This document shows, piece after piece, positions 35,302-46,312 of a stretch of 64,000 nt of DNA (positions are counted from its first letter, which is position 1; the number at the start of each line of letters is the position of its first letter). A program made the translations under genes and the position numbers. This DNA is from Metarhizium brunneum (taxonomy: Eukaryota; Ascomycota; Sordariomycetes; Hypocreales; Clavicipitaceae): positions 2,356,001-2,420,000 of the forward strand of contig NC_089425.1 in the NCBI RefSeq assembly GCF_013426205.1. The letters are read 5' to 3'. The notes beneath the pieces were generated by a model. The model did no database searches. It was not told the origin of the DNA and worked only from the letters and a program-made list of their open reading frames with translations.

Positions 35302-37587
35302 CAGAATCGATAAATCAATTTTGGTCTTCTTTGGGATTGTGCAGCTGGAATTTTCTACAGATTTTTTTCTATAGATTTACGACTACACGATTCATGTTTC
35401 GAAATGAAGGGAGCTGGGTGTGCGTCATTTTTGGGTTCGAAACAGGTCGTGGAGACGAGTTATTATTATTCCTCGCCATACGTCGATCACAACCATATAA
35501 AGTGACCGATGGACAACGTGGGGTGGTAGACGACGTTTCCTGGCAAAAGATCACTGCAAGGTCTGTCTATACTATCAGCGTATATCAAGGCCAGTTTACA
35601 TGGAGCTCTAGCTCTACGTACTAGATCCATCAGCTTAAAGTCCTACCCTATGCTCGAAGGCTCTCAAAACCGTCGAGGCAAATTGGCATGCTTCTTTCGC
35701 TACGCAACATGCGGACCACAATGCACACCTGCGCAGAGGTGAATAAGTTCTTGAAGGGGGCGGCTTCTGCTTCGTCCGTAGATATAGTGCAAGGTTTTCC
35801 GAAGAGATATTTGACTCGAGGCCACAGTCTTTTAGAAAAAGTCCGCAATATCTGACCCAGGGCCGAAATCTCTTGTAATATCTGTCGCCTCACCGCAGCT
35901 CAGCAAAAATGAAAAATTGACTCACCTCTTGTCACACAAGGTTTGCCAAGGGCCCCCCGTGCAGAGACTATGATGCATAAGGTTGCAGCAACACTGGACT
36001 CGACGTCATCAGAGCCACCCAACCTCTTTGCCACGCGATGGAACCTTGGACACTGATAACGATAACCTCAAGGGCCCGCCGCCACTGCCACTGCCGCTGC
36101 TACTGTTACCGCTAGTATTCCGTAAATACTGGTTTGCATTGTCATGGCCCGGATGCCGAGACTTTGGTGTGGGGATGGATGGTTTACATGGTTCCTTGGC
36201 GCCGGGATTAAGAACGGGCAGTGTGCAAACCACGATTAGCGAAGACTGCCCGTCCAAATTGGCGGGGTCCACGGAGGCAAGGGTTTGCTCCGGATGCCGA
36301 CTGCCATGGTGACGGTTGTTTGAACAGCTGATGGCATGATTGATATCATTCGGGGTATGATATTCTGGTCGCCCGGAACCGACAGCAGTAGACGAACTAC
36401 TCGTTTCACCTGGCATCATAAGTATGTTCAATAGATTTTGCTTTTATGCACCTAACATGCAGGTGAGCTGCTGGCCTGCAGTCCGACACCGTTGAACAAA
36501 GAATCAGCTCTTCTGGGCCTCCAAAGACTGCTTGTGGAACAGGGATACAGGCGTTTCAATCCTGCGAGGGATGTATGTACCACCCGTCGAAGCCATGATC
36601 CGAGGTCCAGATCTGACCCTCGGTGCGTTATTCACAAGTCAATAACAACTCACCAGTGCGTCTGCGTATGTACCACGCCTCGTGATACAGAGGCCCATCG
36701 TACGAGCACATGCAGCCAACCCGAGCTGTCAACCGTCAACCGTAAAAAAACGTAAGGAAAATAAGCACGCAGCTGACAGTCGGTTGCGTTGCATGGACAA
36801 ATCGTGCTCCGATTATGACTCTTGTTCATGTTCTGTTGCAGCTGACCCTTGCATTGAGCGGCATTATAGTCGCTACTCAGCCGCCTATACGGAGCGACTA
36901 ACGTGCGAAGTGGAATACGAGATTCTAGTGCTGGGTCGCTGCAGATCTCATTGGACCCCCAAAGTTTAACTGGCCGATTCACAAACTGCAACGAGAGTAT
37001 TATCTGGGCTTGCCCGATGCCCTCTGCTTGGCTCACGAGTCACGACCGTGCGCTGCTCCATTCTCCCCGCCTCGTTCTTGAGAGATGCTATTCCTGGGCC
37101 CCCACGGTGTGGTCCCTTTGTCAGAACCGTTTTCGGCCGTCTAACTCTGCTCGACCCAGCTGGTTGGTGGTTCATGCGCTGGCAGAAGATTAACTGTCGC
37201 TCGTCTTGTCTTTGTTTTTGTCGAGGTGAGATTGCAATGTCTCAGTTGTCGACGCGGTGAAGCGCTCGTGCTCACAGCAAAGGGCAAAAACCTACGGAGT
37301 AATCAGATTGTCAATTGATCATTATTACGCTGCGGTACCAAGTATTGACACAAAAAAACGGTGACTTGCAATGACACAGCCCTTTGCGTTGCTGCAGGGA
37401 GCATGGGTGACATGAGCCGGCATTTGGGCTTGTCAGGTTGCAGGGGCCCTTCGATGTTTCCGTGGCGGCCGGTTGGTCAAGACTCGATAGGCCCCGTTTG
37501 TATAATGTCGACCGGTATTGTTCAGGGAAACAATGTACGGAAACTCAATGTTTGCTGCGGAGTGGAATGGCCCTCAGCTCCTGTCAG

Positions 37588-37588
<1 letters not shown>

Positions 37589-37613
<25 letters not shown>
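37589..37613. repeat. CGT trinucleotide repeat
   Basis: About eight perfect CGT units continuing into degenerate CGC/CGT triplets. It gives poly-Ser or poly-Arg in spurious frames. Confidence 0.85.
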
Positions 37614-37620
<7 letters not shown>

Positions 37621-38034
37621 TCTTCGCCGCCCTCCGCCTCCCCATCGTCAGCCGTTGAGAGGCAAAAGGACTTGACGCTAACCTATTATCTGCTTAGTGC
37701 CAGCTGGCTGCCTGCTGCTTCCAGTTGCTTCGGCAAATACGAAGTCGGTGCTACGTCATTTGCTTGGCCGACGTCTGGAAGCTTTCACCTGCTTCACTCT
37801 GTCCATGTTGTTCCCGCCATCACCATCACCAACCTCAATGGTCAATACCCCATCAGTTGGTTGGTTGCCACACGCACACAGACCAGCCCACCAGTCTTAC
37901 CTGACCGATTGGGTGTTGCTCTGCATCATTGGAAGGAACAAAGCTGTCTTTGGCCCTCGGCCAACGGGCCAGACAGCAGTCTCAACGCGGCTCGGCTTCT
38001 TTTGATGACCCGGCCAGCAACTTGTTGCTCCGGC

Positions 38035-38040
38035 TATAAG
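38035..38040 (+). promoter_or_regulatory. Putative TATA box
   Basis: TATAAG about 155 bp upstream of the ATG of the secreted-protein gene, followed by a CT-rich tract (about 38148-38170) and an A-rich start context. This suggests a well-expressed gene. Confidence 0.5.
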
Positions 38041-38194
38041 TATGTGGCAAGATCCCGTTCCCAAATGTAAGATCAGAGACATCATCTCACAAGATACAAT
38101 AGCAAACAATCTCATCTGTTCAAACTTTCTTCCGAAGAAGTCTTTTGCTACCCTTTTCTTCTCTCTCCCCAAACCAAGCAATAACACCCTCAAA

Positions 38195-38749
38195 ATGTTC
38201 AACATTCTCACATCTCTGCTCTTGGCCGGCACGGCCCTGGCAGCCCCGTCAACCCTAGACCTTCGCGCGGAAGAAACATGCACCGATAAGTCGATCAAGA
38301 CCACACAATGGACTGTCGGCGACTTTGACTTCCATGCTTCTTACATCTTTACCACCCCTGCCCATCAGAACTCCTGGGGCTACGTCAACTTCACTCTGGA
38401 GAACCCCAACGTTGCATTCAAGCCCCAGTGCTCGGCCGCCTCCAACCAGCTGAATGATTTCTTCTATGGCAACCTCATCTATAATTGCGTCCAGCCCGAA
38501 TCCGGAGACCCTGCTACCTTCACCTTCTCGTGGCCCGAGAAGGAGCTCAAGGTCAACCAGACATGGGCGTGTCCTGAAGAGGGCAGCCGCTTCTGGGCTC
38601 AGGGCGGTTCCAAGCTCGACTTGACCTGCACTGATGAAACCTGGCAGAACGATAACTGGACGATTGGCCAGATCTATTCTTCTCGCACCATCAGCTGCAA
38701 CCACATTAATGCCCCGGTTCCTATCGAGGCCATGCAGGCTGTTGCATAA
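38195..38749 (+). CDS. Small secreted cysteine-containing protein (AltA1-like?)
   Basis: Single-exon gene of 184 residues. The signal peptide MFNILTSLLLAGTALAAP (cleavage near residue 18) is followed by a possible short pro-piece with LDLRAEE. The mature region has six cysteines in the order ETC, PQC, YNC, WAC, LTC, ISC, consistent with three disulfides, and three sequons (NFT, NQT, NWT). The pattern of beta-strand-like segments (TTQWTVGDFDF, HQNSWGYVNFTLENP, IYNCVQP, LDLTC) resembles the AA1-like (AltA1) secreted family, but I cannot confirm it. The role could be extracellular binding or effector-like. The promoter has a TATA box and pyrimidine tract. Confidence 0.8.
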   Translation: MFNILTSLLLAGTALAAPSTLDLRAEETCTDKSIKTTQWTVGDFDFHASYIFTTPAHQNSWGYVNFTLENPNVAFKPQCSAASNQLNDFFYGNLIYNCVQPESGDPATFTFSWPEKELKVNQTWACPEEGSRFWAQGGSKLDLTCTDETWQNDNWTIGQIYSSRTISCNHINAPVPIEAMQAVA

Positions 38750-39700
38750 GCAACTCTGAAACCCTCTCTTGGCTCGCTGGCATAATGAAACGGAAAAAGG
38801 CGAAACCTCTCTTGGAAATTGTGGCGTTGGACTGCCAATTTATGGACTACTGCATTTTATTCTATACCGTTTGCATACGACGGCGCATACGTAATGTATC
38901 TTTTGGAAGATTTGTTTTGGATTGGGCAGTCGAGAAGCAGCAAGACGGCTGTCGTGGAGTTTGTAACAGGATTGATATGATGGATATTGGGGAGAAAAGC
39001 AAAGGCAGAATCACGCCATTGTATGACACTCCTTACCGCTGGATGCTCCCTCCTTTGAAACAATATGATACCGATGATAGACCAGGAAGGCTGGAGTAGT
39101 TGAGCCAAATTTTAGTAATGCTTACGGCTGATGGCCATGCAATACACAATCCATGTTAAATGAGGCGCCCGCTCGCGAGTCGTGAAGCCTGCCAGGAAAT
39201 ACGATTGCGTGACGGATCCATTTGAGCTATTTCGCAGTCATGGAATTATGGATGACCGGCTGAAGTGAGGTAGGGCCGAGAGGTCGCACTTATACATCAT
39301 GCCATTGGTGAAAAGACGCCACGAGTCCACGAATCCACGGGAACCACGGATGATGCCGGCTCAGGAACGTTCCAGGGGCGGCTCAGGGGTGATTTCGAAG
39401 CAGCGAGGACCGAGAACAGGCCGCAGTTGATGGGAGAGATGGCAGTTGATGGTAGTTTGGTTGACGAGGGCCTTTATACACACCACAAGTGGCCAGTGTT
39501 GGCACGGCCGAGCTTGCGAGGTATCATCGAAATTGTGCCTCAACCCAGACACCACGTGCCACCGCCGTGTACTCCGTAGGTTACCAGAGAATCGAAACTT
39601 CAAGTGAACCTGCGCAACATCGATCGCAGCCATTTCTCCACCATTCCCGTCACCACAGAAGCCCCGAATATTCCATCACGACGCCACCACCACCACTCCC

Positions 39701-39919
39701 ATGCGCACCCGCAGCTTAAAAAAGCCAGGGCCGAGCTCCATGCTTAAATCAGAGGTTGAAATTCAGCCCCGGCCCCATTCTATTTTAGTCCCCGACCCGC
39801 CTGATTGGCCCATGTTTCCCAAACCAGGCGGCTTTGTCGATCGCGTCATCGAAGCTAGTGCCGAAAAAAGAAAGACACTCCAGTCTTTTACCATGCACAA
39901 ATTTCCTCACATTGGGTGA
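39701..39919 (+). CDS. Possible 72-codon ORF, unknown
   Basis: A short ATG-initiated frame with a balanced, protein-like composition (basic N-terminus, then PDPPDWPMFPKPGGFVDRVI). There is no family match that I recognise, no intron signal was resolved, and the frame ends soon after. It may be a remnant exon or chance. Confidence 0.25.
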   Translation: MRTRSLKKPGPSSMLKSEVEIQPRPHSILVPDPPDWPMFPKPGGFVDRVIEASAEKRKTLQSFTMHKFPHIG

Positions 39920-40477
39920 AGTCTACTGCGGACAAGAGAAGAAATTTTTACAGATTGTGGCTATACTGGGTAATTATCCGATTGAGCAGACAAATTCCCC
40001 GAGCACCGTAGCAAAGGTATCGGCTGAATAAAAAATGTAGTCGCAGCCTGGCGTGACGACACATGCAACAACGTGAGGCATCAAGCAAGGAGCCCTTATG
40101 CATTCCATGCCTAGAAAAAACGTCAACCAAGGGGTGCGATGGCACCATTCTCGCGAGACCCGCCTAGGTGAGCAAAAGAGGGTCAGGAGAAGCTCTAGAC
40201 ACAGCAATCGCTGCTTCTGATGGGCTTCTAGCGTCGCGACACCCGCTTCGGGTATCCACACTTCTTGTTAGGACGACGATGAGGTGCTTGGGGACCTTTG
40301 GGACCTGACTCTTGGCTTCGTGCTGCGGCGGGCAAAGATTTTTCTTTAAATATGTCGACGGCGTAGCAGTCCGTCCGAGCCTTTTTTCGTTCCCCATATT
40401 TGTTATGTTGTATTGGCTCGTCCCTATCTGTTGGTGTCTTATCTTGGTTCCTTCTTATTTGGGTTCTCGTGCGTTGA

Positions 40478-40484
40478 TATAAAG
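40478..40484 (+). promoter_or_regulatory. Putative TATA box of the permease gene
   Basis: TATAAAG 61 bp before the predicted start codon at 40546. Confidence 0.5.
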
Positions 40485-40545
40485 CTTGGCATGTGTGACG
40501 GCCTCATCATCTGAACCGACGAGAAAGCCAACCTTGCGCACAAAG

Positions 40546-42251
40546 ATGGACCGCCTTGTTGGAGGTGCCCACGCTGAGGGCAAGGACACCGTCAAGGTGC
40601 ATCCTAGCGATGCCAGCTCGGGGCCCGACACAGAGAATGGTATGCTTGTTATCCCTCGGCCCTAGAGTTCGTTGCTGGCCAGCCTCACACTACCAAGGGC
40701 CTTTACACAAGACTGACAGTCATGAAACCAAAAATAGGCCAACTCGAAATCGCCCGCGAAAACAAACGCCAGATAGGCATTCCCTCGGCCTCCATGCTCA
40801 TCTTCAACCGCATCATCGGTACCGGCATCTTCGCCACGCCGGCAACCATTCTCGCCCAGTGTGGCTCCCCGGGCCTGTCGCTCATGATCTGGCTTGTGGG
40901 CATGCTCATCGCCGCCGCCGGAACAGCAGTCTACATGGAGTTTGGCACGGGACTGCCCCGCAACGGCGGTGAGAAGAATTACCTTGAATTCGTGTACCGC
41001 AAGCCCAAGTTCCTCACCACGTCTCTGTACACTGGCTATGTGATCCTCCTCGGGTGGGCGGCGGGCAACTCCGTCATCTTTGGCGAGTACATCCTGCACG
41101 CCGCGCAGGTCGATGTGACGCGGTGGAACCAGCGAGGCATCGCGCTGGCATGTCTGACGGCCGCCTTCTTGATCCACGGCACGGCGTTGAAATGGGGAAT
41201 CCGACTGCAGAATTTCTTGGGTATTTTGAAGATCCTCGTCATCGTCATCATCGTCATATCCCCGCTGGTCAATCTCAAAAAGGTGAGGGAGAACAACACT
41301 TTCTCCAAGCCGTTCGAGGGCACGACCGGCAGTGCGTACGGCGTCGTCACGGCGCTGTACAACGTCATTTGGAGCTTTGTCGGCTACAGCAACGCCAACT
41401 ACGCCCTCAGCGAGACCAAGAACCCGGCCAGGACGCTCAAGTTCGCCGCCCCGCTGGCCCTCGGCACCATTTCCGTCCTGTACATGCTCGCAAACGTGGC
41501 CTACTTTGCGGCCGTGTCGAAAGAGGAGATGCTGGAATCGAAGCGCCTGGTGGCGGCCTCGCTCTTCCGCAACATGTTTGGAGAGTCTGCCGAGCGGGCC
41601 CTGTCTGTCTTTGTTGCACTGTCTGCGTTTGGCAACGTCCTGAGCGTCATCTTCTCCCAGGGTCGGCTGGTCCAGGAACTCGGGCGCGAGGGTGTCCTTC
41701 CCTTCTCGCGCTTCTGGGCGAGCAACCGCCCCTTCAACGCCCCTCTCGCCGGCCTCTTTGAGCACTGGCTCGTCACGGCGATTACGATTCTGGCCCCCCC
41801 ATCTGGCGACGCGTACAACTTTGTGCTCAACCTCATTTCGTACCCGCTGGCCATCATCAACACGTTTGTCGCGGGCGGGCTGATTCACCTGTACCGCAAC
41901 CGGGCGGCGAGAAACTGGAATCCTCCCCTCAAGGCAACCCTCCCCGTGGTCATCTTTTTCCTCCTCAGCAACATATACTTGGTCGTGGCTCCGTTTGTGC
42001 CCCCCGAGGATGGGCAGAGTGTGTACGAGAGCCTGCCGTACTGGATCCACTGCGTTGTCGGATTTGGTGTGATTCTGGCTGGAGGCTTGTACTGGTTAAT
42101 CTGGGCTGTCATCCTCCCCAAGATCGGCAGGTACGAGCTTGTGCGGGAGACGGTCGTTGATGACATTGATGGATGGGAAAAGAGTTATTTCTTTACCCGG
42201 CCGTTGGGAGAGCGGACCAAGGATACCCAGGATCCTAATGGTTCTCAATGA
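40546..42251 (+). CDS. LAT-family amino acid permease (methionine permease-like)
   Basis: Predicted 541-residue plasma-membrane transporter from exons 40546-40639 and 40720-42251 (542 codons; donor GTATGC, acceptor CTGACAG, phase 1). After a hydrophilic N-terminus it has about twelve hydrophobic segments of the APC superfamily. The first-helix motif FNRIIGTGIFATP (substrate-backbone binding GTG) is conserved. Later features are NFLGILKILVIV, IWSFVGYSNANYALSETKNP (helix 6), and SVIFSQGRLVQELGREGVLPFSRFW. The sequence is closest in my recollection to fungal high-affinity methionine permeases (MUP1-like) rather than YAT permeases. A start at the internal Met (40722) would lose the N-terminal tail but no helix. 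A 462-codon open frame on the opposite strand is a composition artefact. Confidence 0.9.
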
Positions 42252-44084
42252 TATTTCGATGTATTCCTTTTCAACATGAGCCTAGTAATTCAACATAGCG
42301 ATGTAATTGATATTTACTTTTTTGATACCACACATTTGGCTTCGCATTTGTTGACTTGCGCGAGTGTGACAATGTATATATGCTTATACTTGGTACACTC
42401 ATATGCATATACACTAAAAGGTACATATATACCTATACACAGACATATGTACCTACTTAAGTACCTAGCCAAGTAGCAGGGACTACTAGGTCGGTGTGAA
42501 CAATGCACCCTGTAGCCACGTGCTGAGAGCCTGAGGCGGCATGTCATGAGTCCATGTCGTGACCATCTTTTCACACCGCGGCGCAAATGCACTACAAACC
42601 GAGATCCAAGCCACCACTTGGTCGGCCAAGCAAATGCTCAGCGCCTGAATCTGCATGCGACGAGACGATGAGAGCAATGCAAACGACAACGCTCGTATCA
42701 ATGGACCCGCACCTGATCTGCGCCCATAAATGCCAAGGCGGTTGACGGAAGCCATGCATTTGTGCCGTTGTTCCGAACGCCTGCCAAGATGGGCCATGGT
42801 GCGAATGAACGAATGTATAGACCTTCCATGACTTCAAATTCTGTGTGGACTGGTCGGCAGAGCGCCACCACATGCTCTTATGCGTCGTGTTTTCGGCTGT
42901 TCCTGCCCGACAGTTTCCACAACGGGTAATGCACCCTGCCAAGATGATTCGACAACAAGGGGAGACTTCCATTGCCTGATCTTTCCAGCTACGTCATATC
43001 TCGACGTTGTCCCAGAAGAGGCCCTGGGGGTATTCTTCACCTACCCGTTCAGGCAGGCGTTGAGCCAGGTCTGTCCGTACGGGGTCACAGCGATTGATGA
43101 CATGTCGGCAATTGGGGAAATGACACAAACCAACTCGAACATGAGGCCGGACCCGACGCAACGCCATACGGCGAACAGCCCGGAAAGTCCAAGACAAGAT
43201 GGATTGTTCAGGATGCTTGTTTTCTTAGCCGAGACAAGACACGGCATCCCCATACCAGTGCGTGAAGCTGCATCTTCAGTTACGCCACATTCCGCCATTA
43301 TCCGGAACCCGCACGGGGCCGCATGAAGCTTGGAGAGAACTTAGAAGATCGGCAGTTGAGCTTGGTGTGTGTTCGACACCATCACTCACTCGAGCTTCAC
43401 CTGTCCTGGGTTCTTCCGGACTGACCTCGCCGTATGCAATGCTGAGAGCGCTATGACGCCGACGAAGCTATGTCGGGCAGTGATCTAGGTTCAAGTGCCA
43501 ACCCAAAATAGCTACCGGTGAGACCTCATCATTATTAAGAAAAGGCTATGATTGCGAGCGCCCACCATGGCACCGGCCCTGCACACCCACCTTCCTGTCC
43601 TGACCTAGGCGCACTTGTGGGTTTGGTCCACGCAGCATTACCCATCTACAAACCACAAACACCATGGTATTGCCCGAGGAGCCGAAGCCGACTCTCATGA
43701 TCGACCTTGGAGAAAGACCCGGCAACTAGGTACCTTCCTACGAGGCAGTAGGGAAAGCCGGCTAGTCTAGTCGAGTCAAGGTCCATTGGTCCTTCTACAA
43801 AAAACGATCTTATTCTTAGGTAATGCTAGCTTGATAGCTCCTGGTAATTAGGGTTCGTGCCACAAGACACATATCAATTGATATCTATATATATTCAGGG
43901 AGGAACCGCACGCCACTGTCTCTGTCCTCTGGCCATGCTCTCTTTTTTTTTATGCGACATTCTTGATATTCATCTTCTAGAGACTGAATAACAGCCGGAC
44001 TTCCCACAAGAGGTCAAAACTGGTCTCTCCCTTGTCCCCCAGTTTTCTGCTTGGGGCTACCGCATGTTGTCCTCTCCATCCGCC
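42252..44084. other. Intergenic region (1.8 kb)
   Basis: No supported coding region. It holds clustered GTACCTA/TACCTAG motifs (42449-42476), CTAGGTACCT (43726-43735) and a TATATATA element near 43886, presumably in the promoter of the carboxypeptidase gene. Confidence 0.55.
43886..43893 (+). promoter_or_regulatory. TATA-like element
   Basis: ATATATAT-type sequence about 190 bp upstream of the carboxypeptidase start, followed by a T-rich pyrimidine run. Confidence 0.35.
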
Positions 44085-45597
44085 ATGCGTTTCTCTGCTG
44101 CATTTTTCCTTGGGCTAGTCTCGGTGACAGCCGCGTTCCCGAACCCATATCCCGATGAAGCAACAGACATCCCACCTACCAAAGAGTCCCTTGGCAAGCG
44201 AGATGGCGAATTCAGCTATTTAATCAGTGGAGCTGATGTGAAAGCTTCCCAGAAATACGGTGGCCATCTTGTCAACTACAAATTGCGTGCTAATGCGGTT
44301 GACCCAAGTAGACTTGGCGTTGACACGGTCAAGCAGTACACTGGATATCTCGATGACAACTCCACGGACAAGCATCTCTTCTATTGTAAGTCAATGTCTG
44401 ATGAGCATTGCTAGTATCCATCTGGCTAATTCTCATTTTACTTAAGGGTTCTTTGAATCTCGCAACGACCCCAAGAACGACCCTGTTATTCTATGGCTTA
44501 CCGGAGGGCCTGGCTGTTCTTCCATGTCTGGACTCTTCATGGAGCTTGGTCCCTCTCACATTGACAAGAACGGCAGCCTTGTCCGAAACGAATACTCCTG
44601 GAACAATAATGCCTCTGTTATCTTCTTAGATCAGCCCGTTAACACCGGCTTCTCCTACAGCAACGTTCCCGTCGACACCACAGCTGCTGCTGCTAAAGAT
44701 GTCTACGCCCTGATGACCCTGTTTTTTGAGCAATTTCCCGAATATTCTGAACAGGATTTCCATATTTCCGGCGAATCCTATGCCGGTCATTATATCCCAG
44801 TCTTTGCCTCTGAAATTCTCTCCCACCCTGCTCGTAACATCAACCTCAAAAGCATCTTGATTGGCAACGGCCTCACCGATCCCTACACCCAGTATGCCTA
44901 TTACGAGCCCATGGGCTGCGGAGGTGGAGGATATAAGCCTGTCCTTAGTAATTATACTTGCCAAACTATGGAATATGCACTCCCCAAATGCCAGGCCGCG
45001 ATCAAGGCCTGCTATAACGGAGAAGATGCCGCGTGTGTCAACGCGGGCGACCGTTGCAATACCCCCTTCCTTGGTGCCTTTGCGTCAACAGGCCTCAACA
45101 TTTACGACATACGGAAAAAGTGTGTTGGAGGTGATCTATGCTATGAAGAGATGAACTGGATTCAAGACTGGCTGAATAGAAAGGACGTTATGGGAGCCCT
45201 TGGCGTCGAAGTTGCCAACTTTAAGACCTGCAACGACCACGTTAACGCTGCCTTCCAGCAGGCCGGTGACTGGTTTCTTCCCATCCAGAAACACGTTCCG
45301 ACACTCTTGGAAAAGATCCCGGTTCTCATCTATGCAGGCGACGTCGATTTCATCTGCAATTGGCTGGGCAACGAAGCCTGGACAAAGGCTCTGCCGTGGC
45401 CGGGCCAAACCGACTTCAACGATGCCAGCATGGTCGAGTTGACAGCCTCTTCTGGAAAGGCCTATGGGAGCTTGAGGCACGCACGGGGATTTGCATTTCT
45501 ACGAGTCTATAAGGCAGGGCACATGGTCCCATATGACCAGCCTGAAGGTGCTCTTGACTTTGTCAACCGATGGGTAAGGGGTGAGTGGACTGACTGA
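44085..45597 (+). CDS. Serine carboxypeptidase S10, carboxypeptidase Y-like
   Basis: Predicted 483-residue secretory/vacuolar protease from exons 44085-44385 and 44447-45597 (donor GTAAGT, branch GGCTAAT, acceptor TTAAG). An upstream in-frame ATG at 44064 adds seven residues. Signal peptide [18 protein letters not shown]; a KR site near residue 40 could be a kexin cut. The propeptide is short compared with yeast carboxypeptidase Y (about 110 residues). The mature core starts near [19 protein letters not shown]. The catalytic triad is visible as Ser211 in GESYAGHY, Asp401 in [13 protein letters not shown] and His459 in GHMVPYDQP; the oxyanion motif TGGPGCSS is present. The Cys pattern and the ENEYSWN-like block ([21 protein letters not shown]) match the family. 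It removes C-terminal residues from peptides at acidic pH. Confidence 0.94.
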
Positions 45598-46312
45598 AAC
45601 AAGTGTATACAGTTCTGCGACGAAGTATATTTAATTTGAATATTGTTAAGTATTTGCTCGTTTGCTCCAGCAAATTGCACTATACCGCGGGACAGCTTCG
45701 TACCTGCTCTACTGAAATACGTTTTGCACTTTGCCATACCATATAGCATTCTTCATGCCGCGCAAAGGCTTTTACAAAGCAATTCAATACCCATAATCAC
45801 ATGGGGGATTTACAATATGGGAGAATTTCCCGCCCGCAAACGTATTCGTGTTTCACTTTGAGTGCGTCGCAGTAAGATTGCGACTCTCTGGTCACGGAGG
45901 CGTAGTCTTAAGTTTTAACCGGGGAGCCTTAGCAATGCCGCATGAATGAATCGGAAGCAAGCCATAAAATACCCATGGGCCCTATTTCCTTTCAGCCGCG
46001 TGAACTTTACCGAGACTCCCGTGCTGGGCGGTGCATCGCATTTCGTCGCTGTCGGATGCACTCGTATTCGTATTCGCATGTGCGTTTGCCCTCCCGTTGG
46101 TGTACAACAAGCCAATACTAGAGAATACTTGCAAGGCTCTGGTAGTCAAGTTACAAGAGGTTTATATATTCTCCTTAGATCTAGCAGAATTTCTTTCAAT
46201 TTTCCGTGTCGTTGATTGTACATATCTTTCTCCTTTATTTGCTTGGCTAGAGCTATCTCGCAACATCTTGCCCTGACCACAATTGTATTCTCCCCTTTCC
46301 CACAGCATCAAC
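45598..46312. other. Intergenic region
   Basis: About 700 bp between two plus-strand genes. No supported frame. A TATATAT element near 46163 may belong to the methyltransferase promoter. Confidence 0.55.

Larger units (their letters stand above)
35302..38194. other. Intergenic region (2.9 kb)
   Basis: Divergent region between the family-2 glycosidase and the small secreted protein. A minus-strand frame at 35648-35893 (81 codons) is the only mildly protein-like stretch, and I do not consider it supported. TACGGAG motifs occur at 36888-36894 and 37293-37301 and a CGT repeat at 37589-37613. The last 160 bp show a TATAAG box and a pyrimidine-rich tract typical of a strong promoter. Confidence 0.55.
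38750..40545. other. Intergenic region
   Basis: About 1.8 kb. It contains TACTCCGTA at 39570-39578, a possible short gene at 39701-39919 (listed separately) and a TATA box at 40478. Nothing else is supported. Confidence 0.5.

Noticed and set aside
35648..35893. 81-codon minus-strand frame
   Set aside because: Somewhat protein-like, but too short, without domain or clear splice or start context.
40662..42050. 462-codon antisense frame opposite the permease
   Set aside because: A by-product of GC-rich third positions in the permease; the protein is Arg/Asp/Glu/Val-biased and the permease is unambiguous.
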